Source: Phytophthora hibernalis (Eukaryota; Oomycota; Peronosporomycetes; Peronosporales; Peronosporaceae). From it: a stretch of 64,000 bases of DNA. Numbering within the stretch: position 1 is the stretch's first letter; each line of letters starts with the position of its first letter. This document shows, piece after piece, positions 22,624-33,239 of this stretch. The notes under the pieces are model-generated. The model ran no database searches, was not told the origin of the DNA, and was given only the letters and a program-made list of their open reading frames with translations. The stretch is taken from positions 62,001-126,000 of the forward strand of contig JAAKBF010000092.1 in the NCBI GenBank assembly GCA_012656075.1, read 5' to 3'. A program made the position numbers and the translations under genes.

Positions 22624-23535
22624 ATGCAGTCACCGTCCAGCTCCTTGTTCTCCGCCCGCAGCCTCTTCGCTGTCATCGCGATCGCTGGTCTCAGCGCGTC
22701 CTCCGTCGTCTCAGCATCGCCTTCCGCGAACTCCACTAGCGGAGGGGCTACCTTTGGCGACATCACCTCCGGCAGTGACAAGTGTGTTGTCGGTAACCCC
22801 AATGCTTACATTAGCACTGAGTACGTGGACTGGGTATGGGAGAAGCGCATGAGCGAGTACGTTCCGAGCTTCAACAACTACATCTTCGACCAGCTCATCA
22901 CGAACAAGGGCACACTCGACTACTGCGTGCGCTGGGACAGCAAGGACAAGCTCTCGAAGGCCGACGCGTCCAAGTTCGAGGCCATGCTGACCCGACAGTT
23001 CAAGGCGTGGAACGAATGGCTCATCGGCTACGACTGCTGGCCCATCGAGGACATCAAGGTGAACGTCGTGGGCTTCGCGGTACGTGATGCGTCACTGCTC
23101 GACTGGAACGACAACTCACTCGGCAAGATCTACGAGGGCACATTGGACAGTGAAGGTATTCCGCAGTGTCCGGACGAGTGCTACAAGCACCGAGACTTTG
23201 CAGCCAGCTCAGACACGAGTTCGTGCACGGGCTCACCTTTCGACATGTCGCTCTGGCCCACACAGAACATGGGCGGCGGTGCCGGCGGTGACTGGGGTCA
23301 ACGCGTGGACGCCGAGAGCATGATGGCGACGCTGGATAACGACCAGTTAGTGATAGTCGCTCACGAAATTGGCCACGGCTTCGGTCTGCCGGATTTCTAC
23401 GAGGTGACCGACAAACCCGCTGACGATTTCCCAGCCTGCCTCATGAACGCCGGTAGCTCGCAGACTATCACCCCGTCCGACGGCTGGATGCTTCGCCGCG
23501 TGCTCGAGAACATCAAGTCTCGCTACACGTTCTAG
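22624..23535 (+). CDS. Secreted zinc metalloprotease-like protein, copy 2 (intact)
   Basis: This intact 303-residue protein starts at ATG 22624. The alternative upstream codon at 22606 is a TTG inside the conserved 5' flank. Residues 1-31 form a signal peptide (LFAVIAIAGLSASSVVSA). The mature domain has conserved Cys/Trp positions shared with copy 1 (YVDWVWEKR, DYCVRWDS, KAWNEWLIGYDCW). The zinc site HEIGHGFGLPDFYE has H247, E248 and H251 as predicted ligands/base and the Asp of GLPD as third ligand. ACLMNAG looks like the Met-turn. The HExxHxxGxxD pattern is the M7/snapalysin signature; overall length and surroundings differ from bacterial snapalysins. It is the tandem duplicate of copy 1, about 1.1 kb downstream. 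Role inferred: secreted protease, possibly acting on plant or self proteins. Confidence 0.85.
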   Translation: MQSPSSSLFSARSLFAVIAIAGLSASSVVSASPSANSTSGGATFGDITSGSDKCVVGNPNAYISTEYVDWVWEKRMSEYVPSFNNYIFDQLITNKGTLDYCVRWDSKDKLSKADASKFEAMLTRQFKAWNEWLIGYDCWPIEDIKVNVVGFAVRDASLLDWNDNSLGKIYEGTLDSEGIPQCPDECYKHRDFAASSDTSSCTGSPFDMSLWPTQNMGGGAGGDWGQRVDAESMMATLDNDQLVIVAHEIGHGFGLPDFYEVTDKPADDFPACLMNAGSSQTITPSDGWMLRRVLENIKSRYTF

Positions 23536-24223
23536 ACTGCATTGAGCAACGGAATCGGGGTGAGTAGAACTATGTTGATGTTTTGAGTACATGTCGGCAA
23601 CGAGAAAAATAGATCCACTTTTGTTTGCCGTGCACTTGTACGATATCCCATCTGATGATTTTAATATAGTCTATTTAAAAAAACTCACATGTCAACTCAT
23701 TTAACAAAGAGACTGGTTGCTGGCAGCAACTTGCTGCACCCGGCTGGAGACCACTTTACCGCCCGCCCACTCGTTTTCACCGCTCGCCTACGGCATACAT
23801 ATATTGAGGAACGCGCCCGCTACATTTAACAATACATTCTTCGTTTCAGATGCCGTTGCCATCGATCCAATGGGGCGTGCCGCAATCGGCACAATGACGA
23901 ATCTTGCACTGTGGTGCCTCTACTGCCAAGGTGTGGCGTGGAGGAAACCCCACCACCTCGATGCAATGCTGACTTCCATAGCATTTGATGTGCCATTGTT
24001 GCCGTCAACCGCCCATCTATGCGCGTGTAGCGCTCAACCGCATCAGACTTCCATCGTCCAAACCGTTTGACGGCCAGACTGTCAAACTCCCAGGCGACCG
24101 TAAGGAGCACACAGCTCTTGCGAATGACGGGCACCCTGGGACGATCCGGCCAACTCCGCGAATGATATCTCTTAACCCTGATTGTGACCCATCTTTATTC
24201 ACTGCATCCGTACCCTGTATACA
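23536..24223. other. No gene seen
   Basis: Short motif-free frames. This is the presumed boundary zone of the downstream MULE. I could not find its terminal inverted repeat. Confidence 0.4.
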
Positions 24224-24541
24224 GTGTATACTCCCTTCGATGGCTTCCAGTGTCATTCATTTTTGTGCGGCCCAAAAGCAGCATGGAGGAACAGGCGCAA
24301 GCGGCGCGAAAACGACGGCCGTCTAGGACTGCAAGTGAGCTTGGCGAGTGAGGAGAAGAGAGGCTCGAGCGATGCGTGTACTATACGGGATCAGTCAGAC
24401 GGATCGAGTCAAGTACTTGATTGCGAAGCGTCCAAGAGTGCGGACAATGGTGCGACGGGGCCTGATCTCGAGCAGCTTCAGTTTGACTCGTGGAATAGTT
24501 TCTTTAGTTACTTAAAGGAGTATCAGCAGCAGACTCACCAG

Positions 24542-24612
24542 GTATGGAATATTATATTGCTGCATGGGTTTGATGTGATAACTGTACCGATTCGTGTTGA
24601 CGGTCTGTCTAG
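24542..24612 (+). other. Spliceosomal intron 1 in MULE transposase (71 nt)
   Basis: GTATGG...TCTAG between ...QQTHQ and MFRVKSNNSV. It joins two frames that otherwise do not match. Confidence 0.7.
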
Positions 24613-24812
24613 ATGTTTCGAGTGAAGTCAAACAACAGCGTCCACGACAGAAATAATAAGATCCAGAAACTCAAGTCTTCGGCACCACCTATACCACTTG
24701 AATGGGAGCAGTATTCAAGAACTCTAGTGTGTACCCCGCAGGCAAGTATAAGTCCAGAGGAAAAGGGAAGCGTCAGCGGCAGGAGACACGAGCCAGAGAG
24801 TGTCCTGCACAG

Positions 24813-24977
24813 GTACCTAAACATTGTTTTTGCCCGACATTAAGCCGTGTTGAGCCGGGTCGAGCCGTGTTTTAATCTCACTCAGCCGAGGTTCTGTCAG
24901 GTTCAGTCAAAATCATCGGGGTGATCATTTACCATGTGAACTATGCTAAAGTAACGTGTTGTAATGTGTATTCGCAG
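24813..24977 (+). other. Spliceosomal intron 2 in MULE transposase (165 nt)
   Basis: GTACCT...TTCGCAG lies between ...RECPAQ and INVCVRVV. Removal rejoins the FAR1-like zinc region. The intron holds several GCCG(G)GT-type words. Confidence 0.75.
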
Positions 24978-25363
24978 ATCAATGTGTGTGTGCGCGTAGT
25001 GGGCTTATCTGAGCTGAGGTTTGCGGTCTGGGTAACCAAATTTAATCTATGGCACACACACCCGCTCGACAAACGGACGTACCAGCAGTACTCTTCAACA
25101 AGATTAGCGATTGAGCCAAAGGTGGTGGACACGGTCAAGGTGCTACAAAATGCGGGGCCAAGAAGAAAAACATCATGAAGTACATCCACGAGAACTCATT
25201 CTGCAAGCCGACTGCCCGAGATGTTCACAACTTGGTAAGAACCCTAAAGGCGAGGGAGCAGGGATCGAGCACTAGAGCTTCGAGACTTAAAGCCTGGATG
25301 ACAGAATTCTGCAAGGAGGATGGCAACGTCGGTCGCATATTTGTCGATCGTATTGACAATAAG

Positions 25364-25432
25364 GTACGCCAATAACAAAAGGGTTCTACCGTTGGCCCGA
25401 CTAACAAATTTGTGGCTTTGATTATCCTTCAG
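25364..25432 (+). other. Spliceosomal intron 3 in MULE transposase (69 nt)
   Basis: GTACGC...CTTCAG lies between ...RIDNK and KIATCITLQS. The length is a multiple of three and the intron carries a stop, so splicing is required for continuity. Confidence 0.8.
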
Positions 25433-27085
25433 AAAATCGCGACATGCATCACTTTGCAGTCAAAATACATGAGATATATGTTTGATCGATTCCCAGAAGT
25501 ACTTCTCATTGATGCAACCCACGGCACAAATGCGTCGAAGTACAAGATTTTCTCGCTCATGGCTCACGATGCATTTGGTAAAGGACAGTTTGTCCAGCAC
25601 GCGGTGTTGCAAAATGAGCGGGGTCGACTCTACTCACCGCACTGGAGGAGTTCAAGTCAAACAACCCGTGCTGGAAGAAATTGCAATGCGTCGTTATCGA
25701 TAAGGACTTTACTGACCTGTCGGTCCTGAAGGCTGCGTTTCCGGGTGTCGTGGTGCTGTTATGCCAGTTTCACGTGATTAAATACCTTCGCGAAGAGATA
25801 GCCTCGTCCGAGTACGGTTTTAACGCGTGGCAAAAGGAGCAGTTGCGCAGTGTGGTAAACTTGCTAGTCTACGCACGAACCGAGAAAGAGTACGAGAAAC
25901 ACCGCAAGTATATGAGCCATCTCATTTACATAGGGATTCAGGAGCGTTCGTACCTAAATAAATCGGCTTCGCAATCAGCAACACGCGACTCAGCCATTTC
26001 TACGCCCGACTCACCCGGGCAAGCAATTCCTGCACCCGGCTCGCCCAACTCAGCCGTTCCTGTACCCGGCTCAGCAGTATCTACTCCGCTAGGAGATAAA
26101 ACTGAAGAGCCCACAAGACATGCCTTTGACCAATATTTCACGAAGAATTGGGACGGTTGTCGAGAGCTTTGGTGTGCATATAAGCGTTAAAATGCAGTGA
26201 CGCTTGGCAATAATACGAATAATCGTCTCGAATCCTCGTGGAAGCAGGTCAAGGAAGTGATGAATGGCTTCATGGGACTTGACGAATGCATTGCGTCGCT
26301 GATGTATTATCAAACCGGAAAAGAACAGCGATTTTTCGACAGAGCGTTCAAGTTGTCAGTCGTCCATCATCCAAAATACGATCGTCTCAAGTGGCTAACC
26401 TCGTTAGTGAGCACGCGTGTGAGTTGATGTACGACCAGTATACATACGCACTTGGTCCCGCTAGCTACAGTGTTGTGGAATAGTTTCATGGTGTGGTCCG
26501 CATCGAAAGCATCTCCGACGATAAAAATGCCCTCGACAAGCCACACGTACCGTACACTGTGACCACAAGAAGTTGGGAATGTTCGTGTTTGTTCATGATA
26601 ACACGACTCCTGCCCTGCCGCCACGTATTTTACATACGAAAGTGGTTGAAGAAGGAGACTGTTATACCGCTGCAGTTTCTCAACGCAAGATGGCTACTGT
26701 CATTCTCAAAGATACTCATTCTCCTTGGGACCACAACCGCAAGTATGGCGAAGCGCTTCGCGTAGCCAGTGCTATCTGCGATTCAATTTCAATGAGTGAT
26801 TTGGGTATGTTAGAATTCCGCGTGGCCATGGAAGCACTGCACAAGGTTGCTTGCTTGTTCGAGGCGAAAGAGTTTCAAAAGCTCGATCGCTTAGTGGAAT
26901 ATTCAGAGTCTCATACATCCTCCAGTCTCCAGTCACGGTCGGGATTTGATTGGAACGAACAGGGTGGTGATGTTGACAGCGAAACATTCACATCGATTGG
27001 CAACGTGGATGATAGCACTGAAAAGGCGAGTACAACAGTGATGACGGAGAATGTGCCTAGTGATCCGCCGTCAGATGCGGTTTAA

Positions 27086-27385
27086 CAGGAAGACAGTCCG
27101 GGAACATCACTCCCGCAGCCGTGTACACCACGCTCGCAGCAGCCAGCTGCACTACTCGCTCAGTCGGGTTCGCCAATCGTTCAGCAGGCTACACCAGTCG
27201 CTGAGCCGGGTACACAAGTCGCTGAGCCGGGTACACCAGTCGGTCAGTCGGGTATACCAGTCGCTCAGCCGGGTACAGTAATCGCTCCGCCGGCTTCACC
27301 GGCTATTTCGCCTAGACTACTAGAAAGTATTTCGCTGCATGGTCACATCGAAGAAGACAGTGCTGCAGATCCATAGTTTGAGATC
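27086..27385 (+). repeat. Pro/Gly-rich tandem repeat linker
   Basis: A degenerate 24-bp repeat encodes units such as TPVAEPG(T)QVAEPG(T)PVGQSG between the transposase and the peptidase region (27130-27290). A similar Pro/Ser repeat (SPGQAIPAPGSPNSAVPVPG) lies inside the transposase at about 26000-26090. TAA 27083 and TAG 27374 bound it in the same frame. Confidence 0.7.
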
Positions 27386-28101
27386 GTGAATCCACCAAAG
27401 TCTCGTGGAAGACCAAAACAAAAACCAAAGGCAAGAAAGGAAAAGCGAAACAGTGCCATCAGAATGGCTCGAGAAGACTCTGACATGCATGAGCAACGGT
27501 TAAGCCTTGCAGCTTTGCAGAGTTGCCTTCCAGACCCGACCTACAAATCTGCAGCAGCTTTGTTTCGCAGCTTCAAGCTTTTCCAGTTCTGCAAGAAACC
27601 CAAGGCCCCAATCGCCTTTACCATACGAACAATCACTGCGAAACTTTTGGTGCGAACGCCTCCGTGTTGGTAGTAGATCCTTCAGCAGTGGTTGTTGGAG
27701 CCGAAGGGTGCATCTCAACCGAGGCTCTCAGGGAAGCACTGCATGGTACTTCGCATGAGTTGGTGCTGATCCCAATCAACTTCAAGAATAATCATTGGTG
27801 CTCTATCCTGCTGAATCTGGAAAAGGCATTGATTTACATGTACGACCCGATGAGCTCGAGCAACATTACACAGCTGCGCGCGATTGCCCAAGCTTTGATA
27901 CTGATGTTGCCACAACCAGATGAAGGGCAGTATCGCATTCAGTCATATCACGCCAAGATTGGTATCCAAGTTGACAGCTACAACTGCGAAGTATTTGTGC
28001 TGCTAGAATTCGAGACGTTTTCAGGAAATGGCGATATTGGTCCCGTAGACAGGAAGACACTCCAGTATCTTCGATATCGATACCTCCGTATGTGCCTGTG
28101 A
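27386..28101 (+). pseudogene. ULP1-like (C48) cysteine peptidase domain of the MULE
   Basis: A basic leader (GRPKQKPKARKEKR) in one frame gives way, after a frame change near 27600, to a peptidase domain ending at TGA 28101. Visible catalytic elements are His in FKNNHWCSIL (about 27785), Asp in YMYDPMSSS (about 27840) and Cys in DSYNCEVFVLLEFE (about 27985). This His-Asp-Cys order is that of ULP1/SENP peptidases, whose cellular members cleave SUMO. The usual Gly after the catalytic Cys is Glu here. In MULEs the role of these peptidases is not settled. The in-frame stop upstream suggests that the copy is dead. Confidence 0.7.
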
Positions 28102-28559
28102 ATAAACTTGACATTTCTAAAGACTACACGCGAATGTTTCTCCAGAAGATTCCATTGCTGGCCAAGAGCTTAGTTGTCAAGCACGAATGTGTTCGATTGC
28201 CGCTGACGAATATTTTTCTGCTATACGTATAGTTGAGCGCTGTACCTCCATTCTAGCCGGGCATGGTCGGGTTGGGTCGTGAACGATCGGGTACAATAGT
28301 CTCATCACGTGTTACCTCAGCCGGGTGCAGCAACACGTGCCTTTAACAAAAGATAAAAGCGGTTTTACCGTGTTCTTAGCAGTTTAAACATAAATCAGTA
28401 TCCATGTGGTCCACATGGACTACGTCCACCACCTCAATCTCATGTTAAACCACCTCATGAGGGCGAGAGCCAATCAGCAGTCGCAGCCACACAAAGCCAG
28501 CGTCAGTCGAATCCAGACACACCAACTCGCCTGCACCAACAGACCAAAAGACAGCCACC
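28102..28559. other. Spacer between the MULE and the TPR gene
   Basis: The first half has GCCGGG(T)-type words like those inside the MULE. The second half should contain the TPR gene promoter. ACAGCCACC directly before the ATG is a good eukaryotic start context. Confidence 0.45.
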
Positions 28560-29722
28560 ATGCCGAACCCCGCCGCTGACGCCAAGAAGAAGTGGGTCCC
28601 CTTCTCCCTGACTTTAATACCTTTCCCCTCATACTAAACCCCTTTCTTCTTGTACATACAGCGAGGGCAACGAGGCCTTCAAGAACCAGGACTACCCCAC
28701 GGCTGTGGCCAAGTACTCGGAGGCCATCGAGATCGATTCGTCCAACCACGTCTACTTCTCCAACCGCAGGTGCTTCCCGTACCTAATATGGACCCTTTTC
28801 GGTTCTTTTTTCCTGTCTCTCTCTTCAGAAATATCTTTCCTTTCTGGGATGCTGACGTCATTGGATGCATGTTGCCGTTTGTGTTACAGTGCCGCCAACG
28901 CGGGCTGGGGCAAGTTCCAGGAGGCCGCCAATGATGCCGCCGAGTGCGTCCGCATCAACCCCAGTTCGTCAAGGGTGCGTTACTGACTTGATGACTCATT
29001 TTGGATCCTTCGTCACCAATCGATGTGGACCCATTTTTAATTTGTTAAAGTTTTTGAAGCTGACTAAAATCTATGTGCAGGTTACCACCGTCACGGTGTG
29101 GCGCTCAAGGGCCTGAAGAAGTACGACGAGGCTCTCGCTACGCTGCGTACCGGTCAGCGCGTGGACTTCAACAACGCCGACTTGAACCGCCTTGTGACGG
29201 AGATTGAGCCGCTGCAGGCTCGTGCCGAGCAGGCCAAGCGTTCGGGCATGAACCCCGCTGAGCTGCTGAAGGAGCGTGGTAACGACGCGTTCAAGAACGC
29301 CCAGTTCGAGAAGGCCATTGAGGTGTACGGCGAGGCTATCGAGGCCTGCAGCGACAAGCCCGGCTCGGCCCTCGCTCTGTCGTGCTACAACAACCGCGCG
29401 GCTTGCAACCAGCAGCTCAGCAACTTCTCCGGTGTCATTCGTGACTGCACGCACGTGCTCGAGTACGACGAGAAGAACCAGAAGGCTCTTCTGCGACGTG
29501 CACTGGCCTACGAGGGCCTGGAGCGCTACCGCCTGGCGCTGCAGGACATCCGTTCGCTGCTCGCCATCAACCCCACCATTGACGTACGTGCTTTGCTGAA
29601 TTTCTCTTTTTATTTCTTGTTTGTTTGCTGACTGCAATGGTTTTATTTTGTCCGAATAGATTGCCAACAAGGCCCAGCATCGTCTCAGCAACTACGTGCG
29701 CCAGCTGAAGCAGAACAACTAA
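28560..29722 (+). CDS. TPR co-chaperone-like protein (Sti1/Hop-type TPRs), five exons
   Basis: Exons 28560-28591, 28662-28769, 28890-28974, 29081-29583 and 29660-29722 are separated by GT...AG introns of 76-120 nt. The product, about 260 residues, has two TPR blocks. The N-terminal block reads EGNEAFKNQDYPTAVAKYSE...HVYFSNRS...FQEAANDAAECVRINPS. The second reads LKERGNDAFKNAQFEKAIEV...LSCYNNRAACNQQLSNFSGV...NQKALLRRALAYEGLERY. This is the arrangement of Hsp90/Hsp70 co-chaperone TPRs, cytosolic. Exon 3 is one base short at 28965-28966 (TT), so the frame does not meet exon 4. Because everything else is well preserved, I suspect a sequencing undercall. The gene ends SNYVRQLKQNN. Confidence 0.88.
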
Positions 29723-29988
29723 TTGCATTGTGCAGGATACGCCATCTGAGCAACCAACACGCAGAAAATCGGTGCTGACAGAATTCCGGGTAAATTTGCT
29801 GGAAGCTTGAACCACAGTGACTGCAGGTGGTTGCTTGAAAACGACAACGGTGACGGGACAAATGACCAGTAGAGGAAGGCTTGGTATCGGAACGTGCGAA
29901 GGTGAGCACATGTGACGGATAACAGGCAAACCGTTGGGTTTCTTTCATATTCGTATGTTGCTCGTTCGTTTATTGTGCCCGGATGTGT

Positions 29989-32301
29989 CTATGATGGAGA
30001 TCCCGCAATTTTTTCCGCTGTCGTGTTATGTATGGAAGCCTCGTTGGATTTGAGGCAGGAGAGTTCTGCACAAAAGGTGAAGAGTTCCCGATTGTGCGAA
30101 TTGGTCGGATTGGCTCTTGATATTCTTGCATCTGCAGCGTTAAAGACTGGTGTACTGGCGTGACTTCCACCATCTTCCGGCTTGACTTTAAAGGCAAAAG
30201 TTGCGTCCTGTCTCCACGGATGCCCAACAAGCGGAGGTGGCGGTTGATCGTATGCCATCATCAGATTTGGGGGAAAGAAAGACTCGAACGTGCGAGTTGG
30301 TGGTGACATGGTGTCTAGCTCATCTAACAGACCAAGACTGCTCTTGAGCGTCACAAGACTGCTGGTGCTACTGTTATTGCTGCTGCTGTAGCCGCTGCAT
30401 TGTTGCCACGATGGAAATCCGTGCCATTCGTCAGTGCATTTTCGGGAAAATGACGAAAAAGGAACAGCATTTTGCGGGGCTCGAAGCATTGACGAGGCAA
30501 GAAGAGTTGCCTCACCATCAACGTATTCCGTCTGAGTGTGTTGGCTTTTAGGTGAGGCCTTCTTCTTGTTTTTGACAGTCACGCGCAGCAGTGTCAAATA
30601 ACGTTGCCACTGAAGATCGTCCCCGTACCAACGCCTTCATCACACATGCTAACCCCATGGCGATCGCTAGTCTGTGTGACTGACTCTGTGGATTCTTTCG
30701 TGTGCTGGTGCTGCAACTTTAGTTCCAGTTCTTGCTGCTGTGCTCGCTGCTGCTCTGCAAATTTGAGTTGCTGATAAGCGTCATTTTCATCACGTCGACT
30801 ACTGGTCTGCGTCTGGGACCCCACTGCCGCACTCACCGGCTTTTGATTCAACTCTAACTCCAGTTTTTCAAGCCGTTCCTGGATTCGGTGCTGCTCTTCT
30901 TTCCTGAGTAGCTCGATAGCTCCTTCATCATCGAACCTGCCGCTGGTCTGTGTCTCTGATTGAGCTAACACATTTTTCTGTTTGAATTCCGTAGTCGTTG
31001 AAGCTCAAGCTTCAACTCGTCAAATTCCTCTTTCAACCGTCGTTGATCTTGCTTCATCACCTTCATTTCCCGAATCTCTTCGGCGCGTTGTTCTTCGCGC
31101 TTTTGGTCTTCTGCTCGTTGCTGCTCTCGCCGTAGCTCTTCCTGTCGTCTCTTTTCCGCTTCAATTATGGACAAGAATCTCTTTCGACGTTGATATGCTC
31201 GCATTCGGTGCTGAATTCTGCGCACTGCACGCTGCAGTAGCTGCTCTTTTCGCTTTTCGTCTTCACGTCGCTGTTTCTCGGCCTGAATTACCGCCATCAG
31301 ATGCCATCTGCGCTGGCAAGATCGAGTTCGTCGCTGTATTCGGCGAGCTGCTTGTTGAACCTTTTGTTGAACTCTCTCAATGAGTTCTCGAGCTTCTGGG
31401 AGATTTCGCAGTGGGTGTTGAGCGAACAACCGAGCTGTCGGTGCGTGGAAATACCACAACGTTTTACCATATTCGAAGGCTTGCCAACGACCGTCACCCA
31501 TGACTTTTGTGTGCAGATCTTGTAGTGGACCGCTCAAGTACGCAACCAAGTAATGCTCACGCTCGAAGTCCAATTGCTGAAAGAGAAAAAGCTTCTTTCG
31601 GCGAATATCGAGAGGCAGTGCAGCGTCTTGGGCTGCAATCTTCGGCAATTGAGCAATTTGGGCGTCCTGAACCTCTTTTCGTTTCGCAAATGGCACAATC
31701 TTGGCTATTGCCTGCGCGAGGTTATGCCGGCGAAGTGTCAATTCGTATGGATTAGCCAAGGACGCTCGTGATGCCACGAGCAAGAGACGGCGATAGATGT
31801 CAGCTCCTGTCGCACTATCATCAACCAAGAAGCGTTCGCCATTGATTTCCAACAACGTGTTGTCCACCTGTACACAGTTCATCTGCTGCAGTGCTGCAAG
31901 CACTTCGTCGTCCATTGTAGTTGAGGGAGATGCAGGAGCAGCAACTTTGCCGGTGATAACCACTTGAAATGGTCCTGTGATGTCATCCAAGAACGCAAAT
32001 TGCGCGGTTGAGGGCGGAGACTTGCTGCCGAATTGTAGCGGGGCTGTGACAGCTTTTTTACAGTCGGTTGTGTCCGATAAAGCTTGACCGTCATTGATTA
32101 ACGTGATAGGGTGCGACGGTCGTCCTCCTTTGCACTACCTCGAAGTTCCAGTTGCAGGCCGTAGAATGACGACACGATACTGTTATCCAGCGACAAAGCT
32201 GGTGGCCACCCATGTATTAGTCGGACTTGGTATAAGTCATCAAACTCGACATCGCCAGCAGGCGTCGCTTTTGAGTCCACCGCTTCTCCAATGCCACTCA
32301 T
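29989..32301 (-). CDS. IQ-motif coiled-coil protein with four TQT (LC8-type) motifs
   Basis: One minus-strand gene, starting at ATG 32301 and ending at 29989, is readable through four frames. Each junction is one base short beside a run: G run 32109-32111, T run 30973-30977, AA 30600-30601. Order: an N-terminal globular part; a WW-like segment (DGRWQAFEYGKTLWYFHAPT, second Trp missing) near 31460; two IQ calmodulin-binding motifs (RRIQRRTRSCQRR at about 31340, RRIQHRMRAYQRR at about 31216); a long Glu/Arg/Gln coiled coil; then four TQT motifs (SETQTSG, SQTQTSS, SVTQTSD, QHTQTEY) spaced 47, 45 and about 47 residues. TQT is the anchor of dynein light chain LC8-binding sites. The C-terminus is low complexity. 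Inferred: cytoskeletal or flagellar scaffold. No family name recognised. Confidence 0.75.
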
Positions 32302-32460
32302 GGATTAGGACAACGATTAATACTGGAGTGCGCAAGACATTTGCTAATGTTTGCCAAAGCTGCTAGAAAAAGCAGGCGCAGAAAATAGTTTCCAGAAACA
32401 CCCAATTTTAATGCTCCCGCATCAACGTTGCACAGCAAATTGGCATTTATGTTCATGGAA

Positions 32461-32650
32461 TGACAACTAAACACTGCGAGGCATGAATGGAATACCAGTA
32501 GCCCGTCGCAAGGTGGTGCTTCTAGCTATCGAGAATTTTGGGCGAACTCGATCACGAGTGAGGTGCGAGTTCGAGATGTAGTTGGTGAAATCGCTGACGT
32601 CGATGAAGACGGAAATCTGCGCCGTAAATGCTCGCTCTTCTCTTTTGCTA
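32461..32650 (+). pseudogene. Short plus-strand coding remnant with a DxDGNLRR motif
   Basis: A plus-strand frame reads SITSEVRVRDVVGEIADVDE followed by DGNLRRKCSLFSF. The DVDEDGNLRR part matches the DxDGVLRR/DNEGNLRR motif in the two neighbouring minus-strand genes. It has no clear start and runs into unrelated sequence, so it may be an exon of a small gene or a rearranged copy. It partly faces the 3' end of the 32721-33239 gene. Confidence 0.35.
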
Positions 32651-32720
32651 CACAACATGGGCCAGTACAGACAGATCAAAGCGGAGTAGTCTCGCAGTCG
32701 CCGATAACGGGTGATCAAGG

Positions 32721-33239
32721 TCAAACCGTGAAGTCTCCACCATCACCAGTATCCCTCGTATTTGGAAACGGTCTTGGCGAGGGTGTCTGCGCAGTATTTT
32801 GGCTTGTGGTTTCCACATCCGGGTCTATCTCTGCGGCGTCGTGCCAAAGCTGAAGACGCTCTTGTTGGCGAGTGTTTTGCTCCACGAGAATACTGTGCTT
32901 GCGATCCTGAAGCTGCAGCTGGAACTGCGTGCGGCGCCTCATGCGCTCTTCCCGAGGAATGAGATCCGATTCTGACATCGAGAGTGAGGCAAGAAGCGCC
33001 ATACGAACATTTGATGGCTCGACTTCTGCTGAACTCTGTGGTTTCTCGTTGCTTGTGTCAGTGTTTGACTCCATCGAAAGGTATTCCAACTTCCCCACGG
33101 TCGCTCCTCTGATGAGCATGCGCTTCGTGACTGTGTTGGAGCGACGTAAAACTCCGTCCTGATCAACAAAGTCGACCTTCAGCTCCAAGGGTGTCAATGA
33201 AACTGGGCGATCTGAAAGCGAGCGCTGCAGACGCTCCAT
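32721..33239 (-). CDS. Conserved-looking protein with FVDQDGVLRR motif, paralog A
   Basis: Intact, 172 residues, ATG 33239. Residues about 20-50 read KVDFVDQDGVLRRSNTVTKR and then MLIRGATV, shared with paralog B in tandem upstream. The middle is charged and helical (REERMRRRTQFQLQLQDRKH), and the C-terminus is Pro/Thr-rich (NTAQTPSPRPFPNT). There is no signal peptide, membrane segment or known domain. It runs in the same direction as the IQ/TQT gene (next, minus strand) and paralog B. Function unknown. Probably cytoplasmic or cytoskeleton-associated by composition; that is inference only. Confidence 0.7.
   Translation of the reverse strand: MERLQRSLSDRPVSLTPLELKVDFVDQDGVLRRSNTVTKRMLIRGATVGKLEYLSMESNTDTSNEKPQSSAEVEPSNVRMALLASLSMSESDLIPREERMRRRTQFQLQLQDRKHSILVEQNTRQQERLQLWHDAAEIDPDVETTSQNTAQTPSPRPFPNTRDTGDGGDFTV

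Larger units (their letters stand above)
24283..27085 (+). pseudogene. MULE transposase (FAR1-like N-terminus, DDE, SWIM)
   Basis: Translation through at least three introns (24542-24612, 24813-24977, 25364-25432, all GT...AG) gives a FAR1-like Cys/His DNA-binding part (QYSRTLVCTP, CPAQ|INVCVRVV, HTHPLDKRTY) and a helical region (KKNIMKYIHENSFC, RDVHNLVRTLK). The transposase core follows. D1 is in LIDATHGTN (25511), D2 in VVIDKDFTDL with CQFHVIKYL (25690-25790) and E in LGNNTNNRLESSWKQ (about 26230). The SWIM zinc finger WECSCLFMITRLLPCRH is at about 26575-26625. Frame changes at 24734-24737, 25154-25157, 25620-25623 and 26389-26390 are each one missing base. The stops at 26188 and 26481 are genuine nonsense codons. 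The exact start (24283 or upstream) is uncertain. Confidence 0.8.
24224..28101 (+). mobile_element. Decayed MULE carrying a ULP1-like peptidase gene
   Basis: A DDE/SWIM MULE transposase (24.3-27.08 kb), a Pro/Gly/Thr repeat linker and a C48 (ULP1-like) peptidase domain (27.5-28.1 kb) follow one another on the plus strand. Plant MULEs that pair a transposase with a ULP1-like protease are known (the Kaonashi type); here the two are end to end. Four in-frame stops (26188, 26481, 27083, 27374) plus frame changes make it inactive. No terminal inverted repeats were found by eye, so the outer limits are only those of the coding remains. Confidence 0.75.

Noticed and set aside
24840..24910. GCCGGGT/GCCGTG repeats as MULE terminal repeats
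   Set aside because: They lie inside intron 2, and the similar words at 28240-28330 do not form an extended inverted match.
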